The notes: generated by a model not told the origin, from the letters alone. A stretch of 53,101 nucleotides of DNA from Bacillota bacterium (GCA_029549985.1 JAKPIB010000045.1:1-53101), one strand, 5' to 3'. Counted from the stretch's first letter, positions 7,548 to 17,093 are shown. Translations and numbers: made by a program.

Positions 7548-8063
7548 ATGACTTCTGCGCAGCGACGGGAAAGGATATTGGCGGCCATCTCCGGTGCTCA
7601 TGCTCCTATCACCGGATCGGCATTGGCCGGCATGTTCAATGTCAGCCGCCAGGTCGTAGTTCAGGATATAGCTGTGCTCAGAGCTGCGGGATATGATATC
7701 ATCGCCACACCTCAGGGGTACATCATGCCCGGGATGATCCAGGCGGCAAGGCCGACCCGGGTGATGGCAGTCAGGCATAACAGCGGTCAGATCGAGGATG
7801 AGCTTATGGCTATCGTGGATCTGGGAGGCCGGATCCTTGATGTTATAATCGAGCATCCGATATACGGGGAGTTCAGGGGACGGCTTATGCTGTACTCGCC
7901 CAGCGATGTCAGGGCTTATATGCAGCTTATGGAGCAGAGCGATGCAGAGCCCTTGTCAGCTCTCACAGAAGGTATTCACCTGCACACCATTGAGGCGGAT
8001 TCTGAGCAGGTGCTTGACCGCATAGAAGACATGCTGGCGGAAAAGGGATACCTTTTAAAATAG
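7548..8063 (+). CDS. niaR: NiaR-type niacin-responsive repressor (HTH_11 plus 3H domain)
   Basis: The 171-residue product has an N-terminal winged helix (SAQRRERILAAISG, then NVSRQVVVQDIAVLRAAGYD with the recognition helix) and a C-terminal 3H domain with its spaced histidines (MAVRHNSGQ, IIEHPIYGEFRG, GIHLHTIEA). In Firmicutes this architecture is the NiaR/YrxA repressor of NAD biosynthesis and niacin uptake genes, with nicotinic acid as co-repressor. No NAD gene is adjacent, so it probably acts in trans. I chose the ATG at 7548, preceded by a G-rich ribosome binding site (GGGGGGTGG); a GTG at 7530 sits inside that run. Confidence 0.88.
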   Translation: MTSAQRRERILAAISGAHAPITGSALAGMFNVSRQVVVQDIAVLRAAGYDIIATPQGYIMPGMIQAARPTRVMAVRHNSGQIEDELMAIVDLGGRILDVIIEHPIYGEFRGRLMLYSPSDVRAYMQLMEQSDAEPLSALTEGIHLHTIEADSEQVLDRIEDMLAEKGYLLK

Positions 8064-8255
8064 CCTGGCTATTTTGGAGCTTACCGCCTCGTAATAGGCC
8101 TGCTCGTCGAGTTCGGCGGCTTTTCTGGCGATATCTTCCCTGCTGATTATGTTTTTCTCCACCAGCAGCTCTATTATGCTGGTTATAGCCAGTGTGTTCT
8201 TGTATTCTACTTCCTTCATGTCACCGAGCTGCGATATGATTTCCAGCTTGTTCAT
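8055..8255 (-). CDS. Small helical protein of unknown function
   Basis: The 66-residue product (MNKLEIISQLGDMKEVEYKN..., ending KIARLF) is predicted to be mostly helical. It has no Cys, no membrane segment and no motif I recognise. It has a plausible ribosome binding site (AAAGGCGG) six bases before the ATG, and its reading frame overlaps the end of niaR by 9 bases on the opposite strand. The central region (VEKNIISREDIARKAAEL) superficially resembles short helical adaptor segments. Real gene likely, function unknown. Confidence 0.6.
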   Translation of the reverse strand: MNKLEIISQLGDMKEVEYKNTLAITSIIELLVEKNIISREDIARKAAELDEQAYYEAVSSKIARLF

Positions 8256-8340
8256 GGAAAACCGCCTTTCAATACATGGATATTATTAATATATATTTTT
8301 GTCTCCGCGGTTTGATTCTATTCCGCCAGACATAATTTAG

Positions 8341-8368
8341 TTGCATGTTGGAAAAAATGTAGTATAAT
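8341..8368 (+). promoter_or_regulatory. Promoter of the serS T-box transcript
   Basis: TTGCAT (8341-8346), 16 bases, TATAAT (8363-8368), about 10 bases before the start of the T-box leader. Confidence 0.7.
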
Positions 8369-8374
8369 AATTAG

Positions 8375-8608
8375 AAAAGCGATGACGAGGACCAGTAAGA
8401 TAGGCTGTTCCATTCAGAGAGCCGGTGGTTGGTGCAAACCGGCTGGACATCTATCCGAATCCGCCTCCGAGTTGAAGTGCCGAACCTACAGTAAGCATTT
8501 CCGGCCGCGGTCCGTTATACCGGCATAGAGGTGGAGGGGCGACCCTCAACCAGGGTGGCAACGCGGATCCAATCTGTCCGTCCCTGCATGGGAAGGCAGA
8601 TTTTTTTA
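8375..8608 (+). ncRNA. T-box leader (serine-specific) upstream of serS
   Basis: The leader has a Stem I with an AGTA motif at about 8392-8395, an AGAGAG bulge region and a GGTG distal-loop segment near 8416-8434. A TCC Ser codon at 8460-8462 is the likely specifier. The conserved T-box AGGGTGGCAACGCGG is at 8552-8566, and a terminator follows (AATCTGTC at 8571-8578 pairing with GGCAGATT at 8595-8602, then a T run). Uncharged tRNA-Ser with anticodon GGA should bind the specifier and its CCA end the T-box, which disrupts the terminator and allows serS transcription. The specifier is inferred from position and agreement with the downstream gene. Confidence 0.93.
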
Positions 8609-8650
8609 TTTAATCGGACTTTAAGTAAGCAGTAAGCCGGCGGATTTTGA

Positions 8651-9967
<1,317 letters not shown>

Positions 9968-10002
9968 ATCCTCTCGCACCAGAATGTTCCCCAAAACAAT
10001 TA

Positions 10003-10032
10003 TTGACATGATACATTCGCATTTGCTATACT
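10003..10032 (+). promoter_or_regulatory. Promoter of the tRNA-Ser pair
   Basis: TTGACA (10003-10008), 18 bases, TATACT (10027-10032), 38 bases before the first tRNA. It gives the tRNAs a source of transcription independent of the serS T-box. Confidence 0.75.
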
Positions 10033-10069
10033 ATAACAGTGCCAGCTCTAAGACTGGTTTTTAAGGTGT

Positions 10070-10159
<90 letters not shown>

Positions 10160-10196
10160 ATGTTTTATATCCAATTTAATGTGACAGGCCCATTGT

Positions 10197-10290
10197 GGAG
10201 AAGTACCCAAGTTGGCCGAAGGGGCGCCCCTGCTAAGGGTGTAGGTCGGGGATTTCCGGCGCGAGGGTTCGAATCCCTCCTTCTCCGCCA
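10197..10290 (+). tRNA. tRNA-Ser (anticodon GCT)
   Basis: Acceptor arms GGAGAAG and CTTCTCC pair. The anticodon loop CTGCTAA has GCT at 10232-10234. The extended variable arm typical of serine tRNAs and the T-loop GGTTCGAATCC are present. CCA is encoded (10288-10290). It is 38 bases after the first tRNA-Ser and co-transcribed with it. Confidence 0.97.
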
Positions 10291-10295
10291 CATAT

Positions 10296-10330
10296 AACGA
10301 CGACTTTCGAAAGAAGGTCGTTGTTTTTTA
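10296..10330 (+). terminator. Terminator after the tRNA-Ser pair
   Basis: The stem AACGAC...GTCGTT, with an inner CTTTC/GAAAG helix, is followed by a run of six T. Confidence 0.85.
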
Positions 10331-10498
10331 TGCCCATCTTGACATCATTCAGTACTATGTTCATAATAGTTGGCAATATAGGAAATTATTTTTTGAAACA
10401 CTCGTATAACTGAATGTTGGCCAGGATTTAAAAGGGGAAAGCCCAGTAGCCTTTATGACAAGGGACCGGAGGGGTATAGACATGACATATGATGTATA

Positions 10499-10642
10499 GG
10501 CCTGAATGGAGCCAATGCATTATGTGAGGACCGCAAGCACCTGGATGTGCTTGCGGTTGGAGCCTATGATGAGGATATGCTTGTTGGACTTGCCGGGTGT
10601 TCAGCCGGCTGTGACCGGATGTGGCAGATTGGTGTTGAAGCA
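10499..10642 (+). pseudogene. GNAT-family N-acetyltransferase fragment
   Basis: Forty-eight open codons read GLNGANALCEDRKHLDVLAV, then GAYDEDMLVGLAGCSAGCD and RMWQIGVEA. This is the strand-2/strand-3 region of a GNAT acetyltransferase as I remember the family. The N-terminal part and the acetyl-CoA binding motif (normally QGIG/A shortly after WQIGV) are missing. The open frame stops being protein-like where it meets the inverted ABC ATPase remnant. It is best read as a gene relic with no start of its own. A family search with these 48 residues would confirm it. Confidence 0.6.
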
Positions 10643-10951
10643 TCATCCACCACTGCGGTTTTGTATTTGCGTCGGGCCGCTTCCTTATCTGCAACAAGCA
10701 CATTCCACTGATAATCAGCTTTACGATACGCAAGGATCTCCTTTTTATCTATTTGGTCAAAACTGCAGCCCCGCAGCGGATGATGCCGTAATGGTAACGC
10801 AGCTCGTCTTTGGTTTTGCAGAAGAGGACTTTACCCTGATGGATAAAAGTAATGTAATCTGCTACCTTCTACAGATCCGTTGTGAAACATTGTCCAGCCT
10901 AAATCCGTCATATTCCTTCGTCAAATTTTCCGCCTGTAAAATAGCATCCAT
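10638..10951 (-). pseudogene. Degraded ABC transporter ATP-binding protein
   Basis: Downstream of gntR on the minus strand, an ATG at 10951 starts MDAILQAENLTKEYDGFRLD, a typical ABC-2 type ATPase N-terminus. After NVS the frame breaks near 10870. It resumes in another frame as ADYITFIHQGKVLFCKTKDEL, the region after the H-loop, and shifts again near 10762 to FDQIDKKEILAYRKADYQWN, ending near VVDDA. Walker A, the signature motif and Walker B are all missing, so an internal deletion plus a frameshift has destroyed the gene. It was once the second gene of a GntR-ABC operon: the gntR stop lies 4 bases before its start. Confidence 0.75.
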
Positions 10952-10954
10952 TCC

Positions 10955-11332
10955 TTAGTCCTCCTCTTGATAAAACATCGTTAAAAGCTCGATCAGTTTG
11001 TCCAATGATATACCGCTTGTGCGTGCAATGTCAGCCGCCGCTTGCAGGTGTTCTTCGGCCAAGCGCTGCTGTTCTTCCTGGTAAAAGTCTTTATTCAAAG
11101 CGGATACAAAACTGCCGCGGCCCACAGTCGTTTCGATAAATCCATCTCTCTGCAGATCTTCATATGCTTTTTGCACTGTTATGACACTTACATGGAGAGA
11201 TTTTGCCAGCGCCCGCATAGAGGGTATGGGATCGCCGGGCCGCAATTCACCACTCATGATCATGGCTTTTATCTGAGAAGTGATCTGCTCATAAATAGGT
11301 TTACTTGTGTTGCTACTTATTATGATCTCCAC
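10955..11332 (-). CDS. GntR family regulator, YtrA subfamily
   Basis: The 125-residue product has the GntR winged helix (KPIYEQITSQIKAMIMSGEL, then PGDPIPSMRALAKSLHVSVI and TVQKAYEDLQRDGFIE) and only a short helical C-terminal tail, which is the YtrA subfamily. These repress their own operon, which usually encodes an ABC exporter responding to cell-wall antibiotics or other stress. Here the transporter gene downstream is broken, so the regulator may be autoregulatory only or may control something else in trans. A palindromic operator lies just upstream (11357-11377). Confidence 0.9.
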   Translation of the reverse strand: MEIIISSNTSKPIYEQITSQIKAMIMSGELRPGDPIPSMRALAKSLHVSVITVQKAYEDLQRDGFIETTVGRGSFVSALNKDFYQEEQQRLAEEHLQAAADIARTSGISLDKLIELLTMFYQEED

Positions 11333-11356
11333 AGCATCCTCCGTTTTGTTCTATAA

Positions 11357-11377
11357 TGTACTTAATGTATAAGTACA
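11357..11377. promoter_or_regulatory. Candidate GntR/YtrA operator
   Basis: TGTACTTA and TAAGTACA (8-bp arms, 5-base spacer) lie 24 bases upstream of the regulator start. The GTAC...GTAC half-sites are in the style of YtrA-type operators. Confidence 0.65.
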
Positions 11378-11494
11378 ATTTACGCACACTAACACTGTTT
11401 AACAATAGGGAAATCGAAATTTTTCTGAATTGTAAGCAAAAATTGAATATGTTAAAATCATACTATCAAGTCATATTTTAAGGAGATGCTTGTC

Positions 11495-11521
11495 ATGGTA
11501 TATGCAAGGCCCCCCTGTTAA
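11495..11521 (+). CDS. Putative leader peptide MVYARPPC upstream of the MFS exporter
   Basis: A very strong ribosome binding site (TTAAGGAGATG, 11479 onward) precedes ATG GTA TAT GCA AGG CCC CCC TGT TAA, encoding eight residues. The Arg-Pro-Pro-Cys end is short and proline-rich, the kind of sequence on which ribosomes pause. A hairpin (AAGGC at 11506-11510 with GCCTT at 11522-11526) overlaps the end of this frame. Further down, a CTCCTCC segment can mask the ribosome binding site of the MFS gene. The arrangement is that of translational or transcriptional attenuation of drug-resistance genes. Its role is inference. Confidence 0.6.
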   Translation: MVYARPPC

Positions 11522-11546
11522 GCCTTAATAATCAGTTCACGAGGCC

Positions 11547-11592
11547 CTCCTCCATTTTTGTTCTCATAAAACTGCAAACAAAATGAGAGGAG
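11547..11592 (+). promoter_or_regulatory. Hairpin that can sequester the MFS ribosome binding site
   Basis: CTCCTCCATTTTTG (11547-11560) pairs almost fully with CAAAATGAGAGGAG (11579-11592), which contains the AGAGGAG ribosome binding site eight bases before the MFS start codon. When this helix forms the site is covered; ribosome stalling on the leader peptide could favour another fold. There is no T run, so control of translation rather than termination is more likely. Confidence 0.6.
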
Positions 11593-11599
11593 TCTGAAT

Positions 11600-12775
11600 A
11601 TGAACGATGTTCGTCATAATGTCCCGAAGCTCTATGTCATCCGTTTTTTCAAAAACCTGATCCCTGCTTATGTCATCGAAAGGTTGTTTTGGGAGCAGAG
11701 GGGCATGACGATCCAGATGGTTGTATACACGGAGATCATATATGCGATAACCGTTGTCTTGCTTGAGATCCCAACCGGTATCATCGCTGACAGATGGGGC
11801 CGGAAAAGGATGATAGTGCTAGATTGTTTTCTAGGCTGCCTGGAACTGTTGATACTGGTATTCGCGACTGAATTCTGGCACTTTGCCGCAGCGATATTTA
11901 TAGCGGGGATCGGCCGTTCCGTAGGCAGCGGGTCTGAGAACGCACTGCTTTATGATTCATTGCTGTCAAGCGGCGATGAGCGCTCTTTTGAAAAATGCCT
12001 GGGACGTTTGAATGCCTGGGATTTTACCGCAGCGATCCTGGCGGCATTGAGCGGAAGCCTGATGGCCGGCCTGTTTGGATTTGAGCTGAATTATTGGGTA
12101 TCCGTTGCCGGGATGTTTGTTTCCTTGTGCATAGCATTGATGCTTGCAGAGCCTGAGGTAAAGAGCAAAAGCGACAGCCCCATCGCGGTCGGAGAATATG
12201 TGGCAGCTTCGGTGTCCTTTTTCAAGAGGAACTATGGAGTTTGTCTTATGCTGCTTTCAGCGATGGTTACCGGAGCAGCGCTGAATTTCATTGATGAGTT
12301 CTGGCAGCTTTATATAAACAGGCTGGGAGTGCCTGTCATATATTTCGGCTTGTTTTCATCAGGGCTGAGTTTACTAAGGCTCCCGGGGAACATACTTGCC
12401 TATAAAATCAAGGAAAAGATAAGTTACAGGGCAATGGTGTCGGGAGTAGTCCTGACCATTGCTGCCGGAATGTTCTACCTGTATGCGGTCAGAGGGATCA
12501 CAGGCCTTGCGGTGATTTTTCTCATCTGCCTTGTATCAGGCATTATTGAACCGGCAGCTACCGGTTATCTGCATCACCGTATCGATTCTTCGATGAGGGC
12601 TACCATCGATTCATTCCAGTCACTGGGATTGAGATCGATGATCATCATTATAGGACTGGGCTTCGGCTGGGTATCATCAAGATTTGACATATACGGCGGT
12701 TATGGGTTTATATCCTTGATATGCTGTGCATTCTTAGTGTTTTTCCTGATCTCATCAAAGCATATAGCACAATAG
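11600..12775 (+). CDS. MFS family transporter, probable drug efflux
   Basis: The 391-residue integral membrane protein has about 12 hydrophobic segments and an MFS motif A, GIIADRWGRKRM, between helices 2 and 3 (about residues 59-71). The N-terminus (VPKLYVIRFFKNLIPAYVIE) and length fit the small, poorly characterised MFS exporters found in Clostridia and Bacilli. The leader peptide and sequestering hairpin upstream suggest induction by a ribosome-targeting compound, which would make this an inducible efflux pump. The substrate is not predictable from the sequence. The nearby regulator gene is divergent and may not be involved. Confidence 0.85.
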   Translation: MNDVRHNVPKLYVIRFFKNLIPAYVIERLFWEQRGMTIQMVVYTEIIYAITVVLLEIPTGIIADRWGRKRMIVLDCFLGCLELLILVFATEFWHFAAAIFIAGIGRSVGSGSENALLYDSLLSSGDERSFEKCLGRLNAWDFTAAILAALSGSLMAGLFGFELNYWVSVAGMFVSLCIALMLAEPEVKSKSDSPIAVGEYVAASVSFFKRNYGVCLMLLSAMVTGAALNFIDEFWQLYINRLGVPVIYFGLFSSGLSLLRLPGNILAYKIKEKISYRAMVSGVVLTIAAGMFYLYAVRGITGLAVIFLICLVSGIIEPAATGYLHHRIDSSMRATIDSFQSLGLRSMIIIIGLGFGWVSSRFDIYGGYGFISLICCAFLVFFLISSKHIAQ

Positions 12776-12998
12776 TGAGGCTGCATTTAAATAAGGGGCA
12801 GATAATTCTGCCCCTCACTGATTCTATATAAATACACCACAGGCATCAAAGTGGATTTACCTGTTGGCTTAGCTTTTACATATGGTTTGCGATCTGATAT
12901 TGTTAGATAAGACATGCTACTGTTTATTATTACAATAGGCCGAAGCATAGCATGCTTTTTTTTAGCCGGCACAGCAAAAGTGTATTGGAGGAATTGCA

Positions 12999-13832
12999 TT
13001 GAAGCTGATCTCATGGAATATCGATTCATTGAACGCAGCGTTGACAGGTACATCCGAGCGCGCGGTCCTGACTCAGAAGGTCCTTGATACGATAAGCGAT
13101 CAAGCCCCGGATATCCTTGCCCTGCAGGAGACCAAGCTGTCCCCTGACGGGCCGGCTGAGAAACACCTTGAAATTCTGAAAGGAAGGTTCCCGGGCTACA
13201 GGGTGGCCTGGAACTGCTCTCGGGAGCCTGCGCGCAAGGGCTATGCAGGCACGATGTTTTTATATAAGGATCATCTGGAGCCACTGGTTTCCTGTCCCAA
13301 AATCGGAGCGCCGGACACCATGGATGATGAAGGCCGGATCATCACTTTGGAGTTTGAGCATTTCTACGTGACCCAGGTCTACACGCCGAATGCGGGAGAC
13401 AGCCTTAACCGCCTGGACGACCGGCAGATATGGGATATCAAGTTTGCCGACTACCTGGAAAGCCTGGATAAACTAAAGCCGGTCATAGTGACAGGGGATT
13501 TCAATGTCGCCCATAGGGAAATAGACCTGGCCTATCCCGAAAGCAACCGCCGTTCAGCCGGCTTTACCGATGAAGAGCGCCAGGGGTTTTCAAACCTGCT
13601 GGCCAGAGGCTTTACTGATACATTCCGCTATATCCATGGCGATGTGACCGGTGCCTATACCTGGTGGGCCCAGCGTGTGAAGACCAGCAAAATCAACAAT
13701 TCGGGATGGAGGATCGATTATTGGCTGGTCAGCGACCGGATCGCAGACAAGGTGATCAGGTCTGAGATGATCGATTCAGGCCCGAGGCAGGACCATACCC
13801 CCATCCTGCTTGAGATCGACCTATCCTTTTAG
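12999..13832 (+). CDS. Exodeoxyribonuclease III (Xth/ExoA family)
   Basis: The 277-residue endonuclease/exonuclease/phosphatase-fold protein begins MKLISWNIDSLNAAL. It has LALQETKLS (metal-binding Glu), GDFNVAHREIDLA (catalytic Asp and Asn), and near the C-terminus WRIDYWLVS and DHTPILLEI (the catalytic Asp-His pair). It cleaves at abasic sites and removes nucleotides 3' to 5' in base-excision repair. The start is a TTG eight bases after GGAGGAATT. It is alone in its transcription unit. A GC-rich hairpin (12794-12815) before it lacks a T run. Confidence 0.92.
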   Translation: MKLISWNIDSLNAALTGTSERAVLTQKVLDTISDQAPDILALQETKLSPDGPAEKHLEILKGRFPGYRVAWNCSREPARKGYAGTMFLYKDHLEPLVSCPKIGAPDTMDDEGRIITLEFEHFYVTQVYTPNAGDSLNRLDDRQIWDIKFADYLESLDKLKPVIVTGDFNVAHREIDLAYPESNRRSAGFTDEERQGFSNLLARGFTDTFRYIHGDVTGAYTWWAQRVKTSKINNSGWRIDYWLVSDRIADKVIRSEMIDSGPRQDHTPILLEIDLSF

Positions 13833-13921
13833 GTATACAGCAGTCTGACAGGCATCATGGCTCTTCGCGTGATAAACCCAATGCCGATGGATGCTGTTAT
13901 CAACCGTGTTAAAAACTGTGT

Positions 13922-13951
13922 TTGCAAAGAGCCGACCAAAATGTATATAAT
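13922..13951 (+). promoter_or_regulatory. Promoter of pyk
   Basis: TTGCAA (13922-13927), 18 bases, TATAAT (13946-13951), 47 bases before the pyruvate kinase start. Confidence 0.65.
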
Positions 13952-13998
13952 GATATACTGAGTTGATTTTTGCATCATATATAAAGGGGACTCTCAGT

Positions 13999-15411
13999 AT
14001 GAGGAAAACTAAGATCATTTGCACAATAGGGCCTGCATGCTCTGATGAGCATACACTTGAAGCTATGTGCCGGGCCGGAATGAACGTAGCCCGGCTTAAT
14101 TTTTCACATGGTACCCATGAGGAGCATCTGGAGAGGATCAACCTTATAAAAAAGGTCCGGGATAAGCTTGGCCTGCCCATCGCCATCATGCTGGACACCA
14201 AGGGGCCGGAATACAGGATAAGGACCTTCCGCGACGGCAAGGTCTATCTTAAGGAGGGCGACACCTTTTCATTCTCGGTGGCTGACGTGGAAGGCGACAA
14301 TACCCGTGTTTCGGTGAACTACAAGGGACTGGTCAAGGACCTGGCCGTGGGTGACAGGATCCTTTTGAACAACGGCCTTTTGGAATTCCAGGTGACCGGG
14401 AAAACGGAGTCAGAGGTGGTTTGCCTTGTCCTGACAGGGGGCGAGCTGTCTGACAGGAAGAGCATGAGCTTTCCCAACAAGGTCCTGAACCAGCCATATT
14501 TGAGTGAACAGGACAAGGCCGATCTGCTGTTTGGCATCCAAAACGATGTGGACTTTATCGCCTGTTCCTTTGTTTCGAGCAGGCAGGACCTGCTTGCAGT
14601 CAAAGAGTTTCTGAACGAAAACGGCGGCCGGGACATTGACCTTATAGCCAAGATCGAAAACAGGTTCGGCGTGGAGAACATTGAAGAGATCTGCATGGAA
14701 TGTGACGGCATCATGGTTGCCAGGGGGGACCTGGGAGTCGAGATCCCCTACGAGGAGCTACCGGCTATCCAGAAGCTGCTTATCACAAAATGCCGCCTGC
14801 TGGGCAAACGCGTAATAACAGCTACGGAGATGCTGGAGTCGATGATCCACAATCCCCGGCCTACCAGAGCTGAATTGTCCGACGTGGCCAACGCTGTCTA
14901 TGACGGGACAAGCGCCCTCATGCTTTCCGGCGAGACCGCTGTTGGCAAGTATCCGGTGAGGGCGGTGGAGGCCATGTCAAAGATCGCAAAGCAAACCGAG
15001 GACAATATCAATTATGTAAAGAGGTTTTTGAAGCACGACTTCAGGATCCAGAATACCGTCGATGCGATCTCCCACGCGACCTGTGGAATGGCTATAGATA
15101 TACATGCAAAGGCCATAGCTGTCTGCTCGGTTTCAGGCATGACAGTAAGGATGGTCTCCCGTTTCCGCCCGCCGGTCGATGTTCTTGGGATAACAGCCAA
15201 TGAAAAAACCTGGCGGAAGCTGGCCATGTCATGGGGCGTATTGCCCGTCCTTAGCGAAGAATTTGAGACCACAAGCGAGCTTTTTGAAAATGCCAAAAGG
15301 CTTGCAACCGAGATACTCAACCTGAAAAAAGGCGACAACATCGTGATCACAGGCGGTGTGATACTGGGTGTACCGGGAGGCACGAACCTGATCAAGGTAG
15401 AGACCGTATGA
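13999..15411 (+). CDS. pyk: Pyruvate kinase
   Basis: The 470-residue enzyme converts phosphoenolpyruvate and ADP to pyruvate and ATP in glycolysis. It begins MRKTKIICTIGPAC and contains LNFSHGTHEEH, LDTKGPEYR, the active-site block DLIAKIEN and MVARGDLGVEIP, and TATEMLESM with PTRAE (the phosphate and divalent-cation site). The C-terminal allosteric domain ends at about residue 470. The extra PEP-utiliser domain (about 110 residues) present in Bacillus-type enzymes is absent. The start ATG at 13999 follows AAAGGGGA; an upstream in-frame ATG at 13963 overlaps the promoter region. Confidence 0.96.
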   Translation: MRKTKIICTIGPACSDEHTLEAMCRAGMNVARLNFSHGTHEEHLERINLIKKVRDKLGLPIAIMLDTKGPEYRIRTFRDGKVYLKEGDTFSFSVADVEGDNTRVSVNYKGLVKDLAVGDRILLNNGLLEFQVTGKTESEVVCLVLTGGELSDRKSMSFPNKVLNQPYLSEQDKADLLFGIQNDVDFIACSFVSSRQDLLAVKEFLNENGGRDIDLIAKIENRFGVENIEEICMECDGIMVARGDLGVEIPYEELPAIQKLLITKCRLLGKRVITATEMLESMIHNPRPTRAELSDVANAVYDGTSALMLSGETAVGKYPVRAVEAMSKIAKQTEDNINYVKRFLKHDFRIQNTVDAISHATCGMAIDIHAKAIAVCSVSGMTVRMVSRFRPPVDVLGITANEKTWRKLAMSWGVLPVLSEEFETTSELFENAKRLATEILNLKKGDNIVITGGVILGVPGGTNLIKVETV

Positions 15412-15414
15412 TGG

Positions 15415-15437
15415 AAAGCAGCCATAGGCTGCTTTTT
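15415..15437 (+). terminator. Terminator after pyk
   Basis: AAAGCAGCC (15415-15423) pairs with GGCTGCTTT (15427-15435) through a 3-base loop, then a T run. It begins 3 bases after the stop codon. Confidence 0.93.
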
Positions 15438-15558
15438 TACTATACATAAAGGGCATGGGCCATAGTTAGAAAAATAACACATATTACATGAAGGAATACC
15501 CGCAGATGCGCAGAAGTATTACAGATATGAGAAAAAGGGCGAGAAAGAGGGGCAGCAC

Positions 15559-17022
15559 TTGAGGACTTTATCAAAACTGATCGGCTTATTGCTGGTTTTG
15601 ACAGTACTAATTTCGTCCTGCGGCATTTTTGTCCCTGTGGCGCCGCCGGATATAACAGTTTCGGACAAGCCTGAGCTGACAGCTGGGGTCGATGACAAAA
15701 CCCCGTACCCGGTCGAAGCGACAGAGCCGCCGCAGACAACCAACCCTCAGGTAAGCAGTCAGCCGGAGGACACTCTCGGTCCTACTGATAAGCCAGAAAA
15801 AAGCCCCAAGCCTACTGACACGCCCAGTGCTACAGTCAGGCCGACGGCCGAGCCTGCTCAGCCAATGCCCGGACCAACAGCAAAACCAACGGCACCGCCT
15901 ACGGCCAATCCTACGACCAGCCCCACGCAGACGCCTGGTCCGACACAGCAGCCCCCTGGGCAGTTGATGGAGCTAAAATACTTCAGATCGAAGCTCAGTG
16001 CACAGGACAGGGCCGTGTATGATGCGATCTATATGGCAGTCGAAGAATACAGGCCATCGCTGGAGCTAACCGGCTATGATATAGACTATGACAAGTTCTC
16101 TGACATCTGGGACGCATATACCAGCGACTCACCTGAGCATTACTGGGCGGGCTATATAGAGGTCATAGAATCAGTTGGATCATTAACGGTCGTGTTTAAC
16201 TATACCGTAAGCAAGGCTGACAAAGCCAAGTATGATAAAGTGATAGCTGAAAAGACAGCCGCGATCCTAAGCGGCATGAAAAAAAGCTTTTCAGAATATG
16301 AAAAGGTCAAATACATCCATGATCATATCGTCCTCAATACAAGATACGATGTGGATTCAAAGCATAACCAGAACATACTGAGTGTTTTCATCCATGGGTC
16401 TTCAGTATGCGCAGGCTATGCCAGAGCAACCCAGTATTTGCTCAACAAAGCGGGCATTCAGTGCATTTATGTCACTGGTAAGGCCGATAACGGCAGCGGG
16501 TCAGGCTATGTCCCACATGCCTGGAACATCGTAAAAGTGGGCGGCAAGTATTACAACCTTGATACTACCTGGGATGATCCGGTGTTTACTCCAGGCAATG
16601 GCACCATCGACTATTCCAGGCACATTAGCTACGAATTCTTTCTGATAACCGATGAACAGTTGAGCAAAACCCATGACCGGGACCCTGTACCTGTTTCTCT
16701 CCCAGCCTGTACAAGCACTGAAAGCAATTATTACGTCAGAGAAAGCCTGCTCTTCAGCAGGTTTGGAGAAGATGAGATCAGGAAGCTGGCGGATTTTATC
16801 AGCAGAAACATTAAAGACAGGCCTCAGTTCCTTTATTTTAAGTTTACAGGCAAGGACGCTTATGATGCGTTTCGCTCCAAGCCCTTGGGTGAAAACTATG
16901 TTAAGATAGTGGATGCCACAAATGACAAGCTGGGCAGCAACGTGCTGGATAAAAGCAGGTGTGTTTACCTGGAACCAAAAGGTGACAGCTATATCTTCTG
17001 TTATATTTTGCTGTACAAATGA
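15559..17022 (+). CDS. Secreted transglutaminase-like protein, putative lipoprotein
   Basis: The 487-residue product starts (TTG after AGAGGGG) with a signal sequence ending LTVLISSCG, which could be a lipobox with Cys at about residue 21. A low-complexity Pro/Thr/Ser linker (about 40-135) then spans the wall. The rest carries a transglutaminase-like fold: SSVCAGYARATQYLLN (catalytic Cys, about residue 283), PHAWNIVKVGGKYYNLDTT (His) and WDDP (Asp). The same triad order occurs in microbial wall or spore transglutaminase-like proteases and in S-layer or docking proteins. It is the first of two tandem paralogues. The substrate (cross-linking or proteolysis) is unknown. Confidence 0.82.
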   Translation: MRTLSKLIGLLLVLTVLISSCGIFVPVAPPDITVSDKPELTAGVDDKTPYPVEATEPPQTTNPQVSSQPEDTLGPTDKPEKSPKPTDTPSATVRPTAEPAQPMPGPTAKPTAPPTANPTTSPTQTPGPTQQPPGQLMELKYFRSKLSAQDRAVYDAIYMAVEEYRPSLELTGYDIDYDKFSDIWDAYTSDSPEHYWAGYIEVIESVGSLTVVFNYTVSKADKAKYDKVIAEKTAAILSGMKKSFSEYEKVKYIHDHIVLNTRYDVDSKHNQNILSVFIHGSSVCAGYARATQYLLNKAGIQCIYVTGKADNGSGSGYVPHAWNIVKVGGKYYNLDTTWDDPVFTPGNGTIDYSRHISYEFFLITDEQLSKTHDRDPVPVSLPACTSTESNYYVRESLLFSRFGEDEIRKLADFISRNIKDRPQFLYFKFTGKDAYDAFRSKPLGENYVKIVDATNDKLGSNVLDKSRCVYLEPKGDSYIFCYILLYK

Positions 17023-17093
17023 ATAGGTCATGAATAAAGCCAGAATATGCAGGTTCAGGTCCCTGACGATAGGTGCAAGGTGAGGATGAGCCA

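Noticed and set aside
6818-7588. 256-codon open frame on the minus strand opposite feoB, the Cys-rich gene and feoA
   Set aside because: It is antisense to three well-supported genes and runs across the niaR promoter; its translation has no recognisable motif.
10506-10958. 150-codon plus-strand frame over the gene remnants
   Set aside because: It reads in a different frame from the GNAT fragment and antisense to the ABC ATPase remnant; no family resemblance.
12794-12815. Hairpin AGGGGCAG/CTGCCCCT after the MFS gene
   Set aside because: No T run on either strand, so termination is not supported by sequence.
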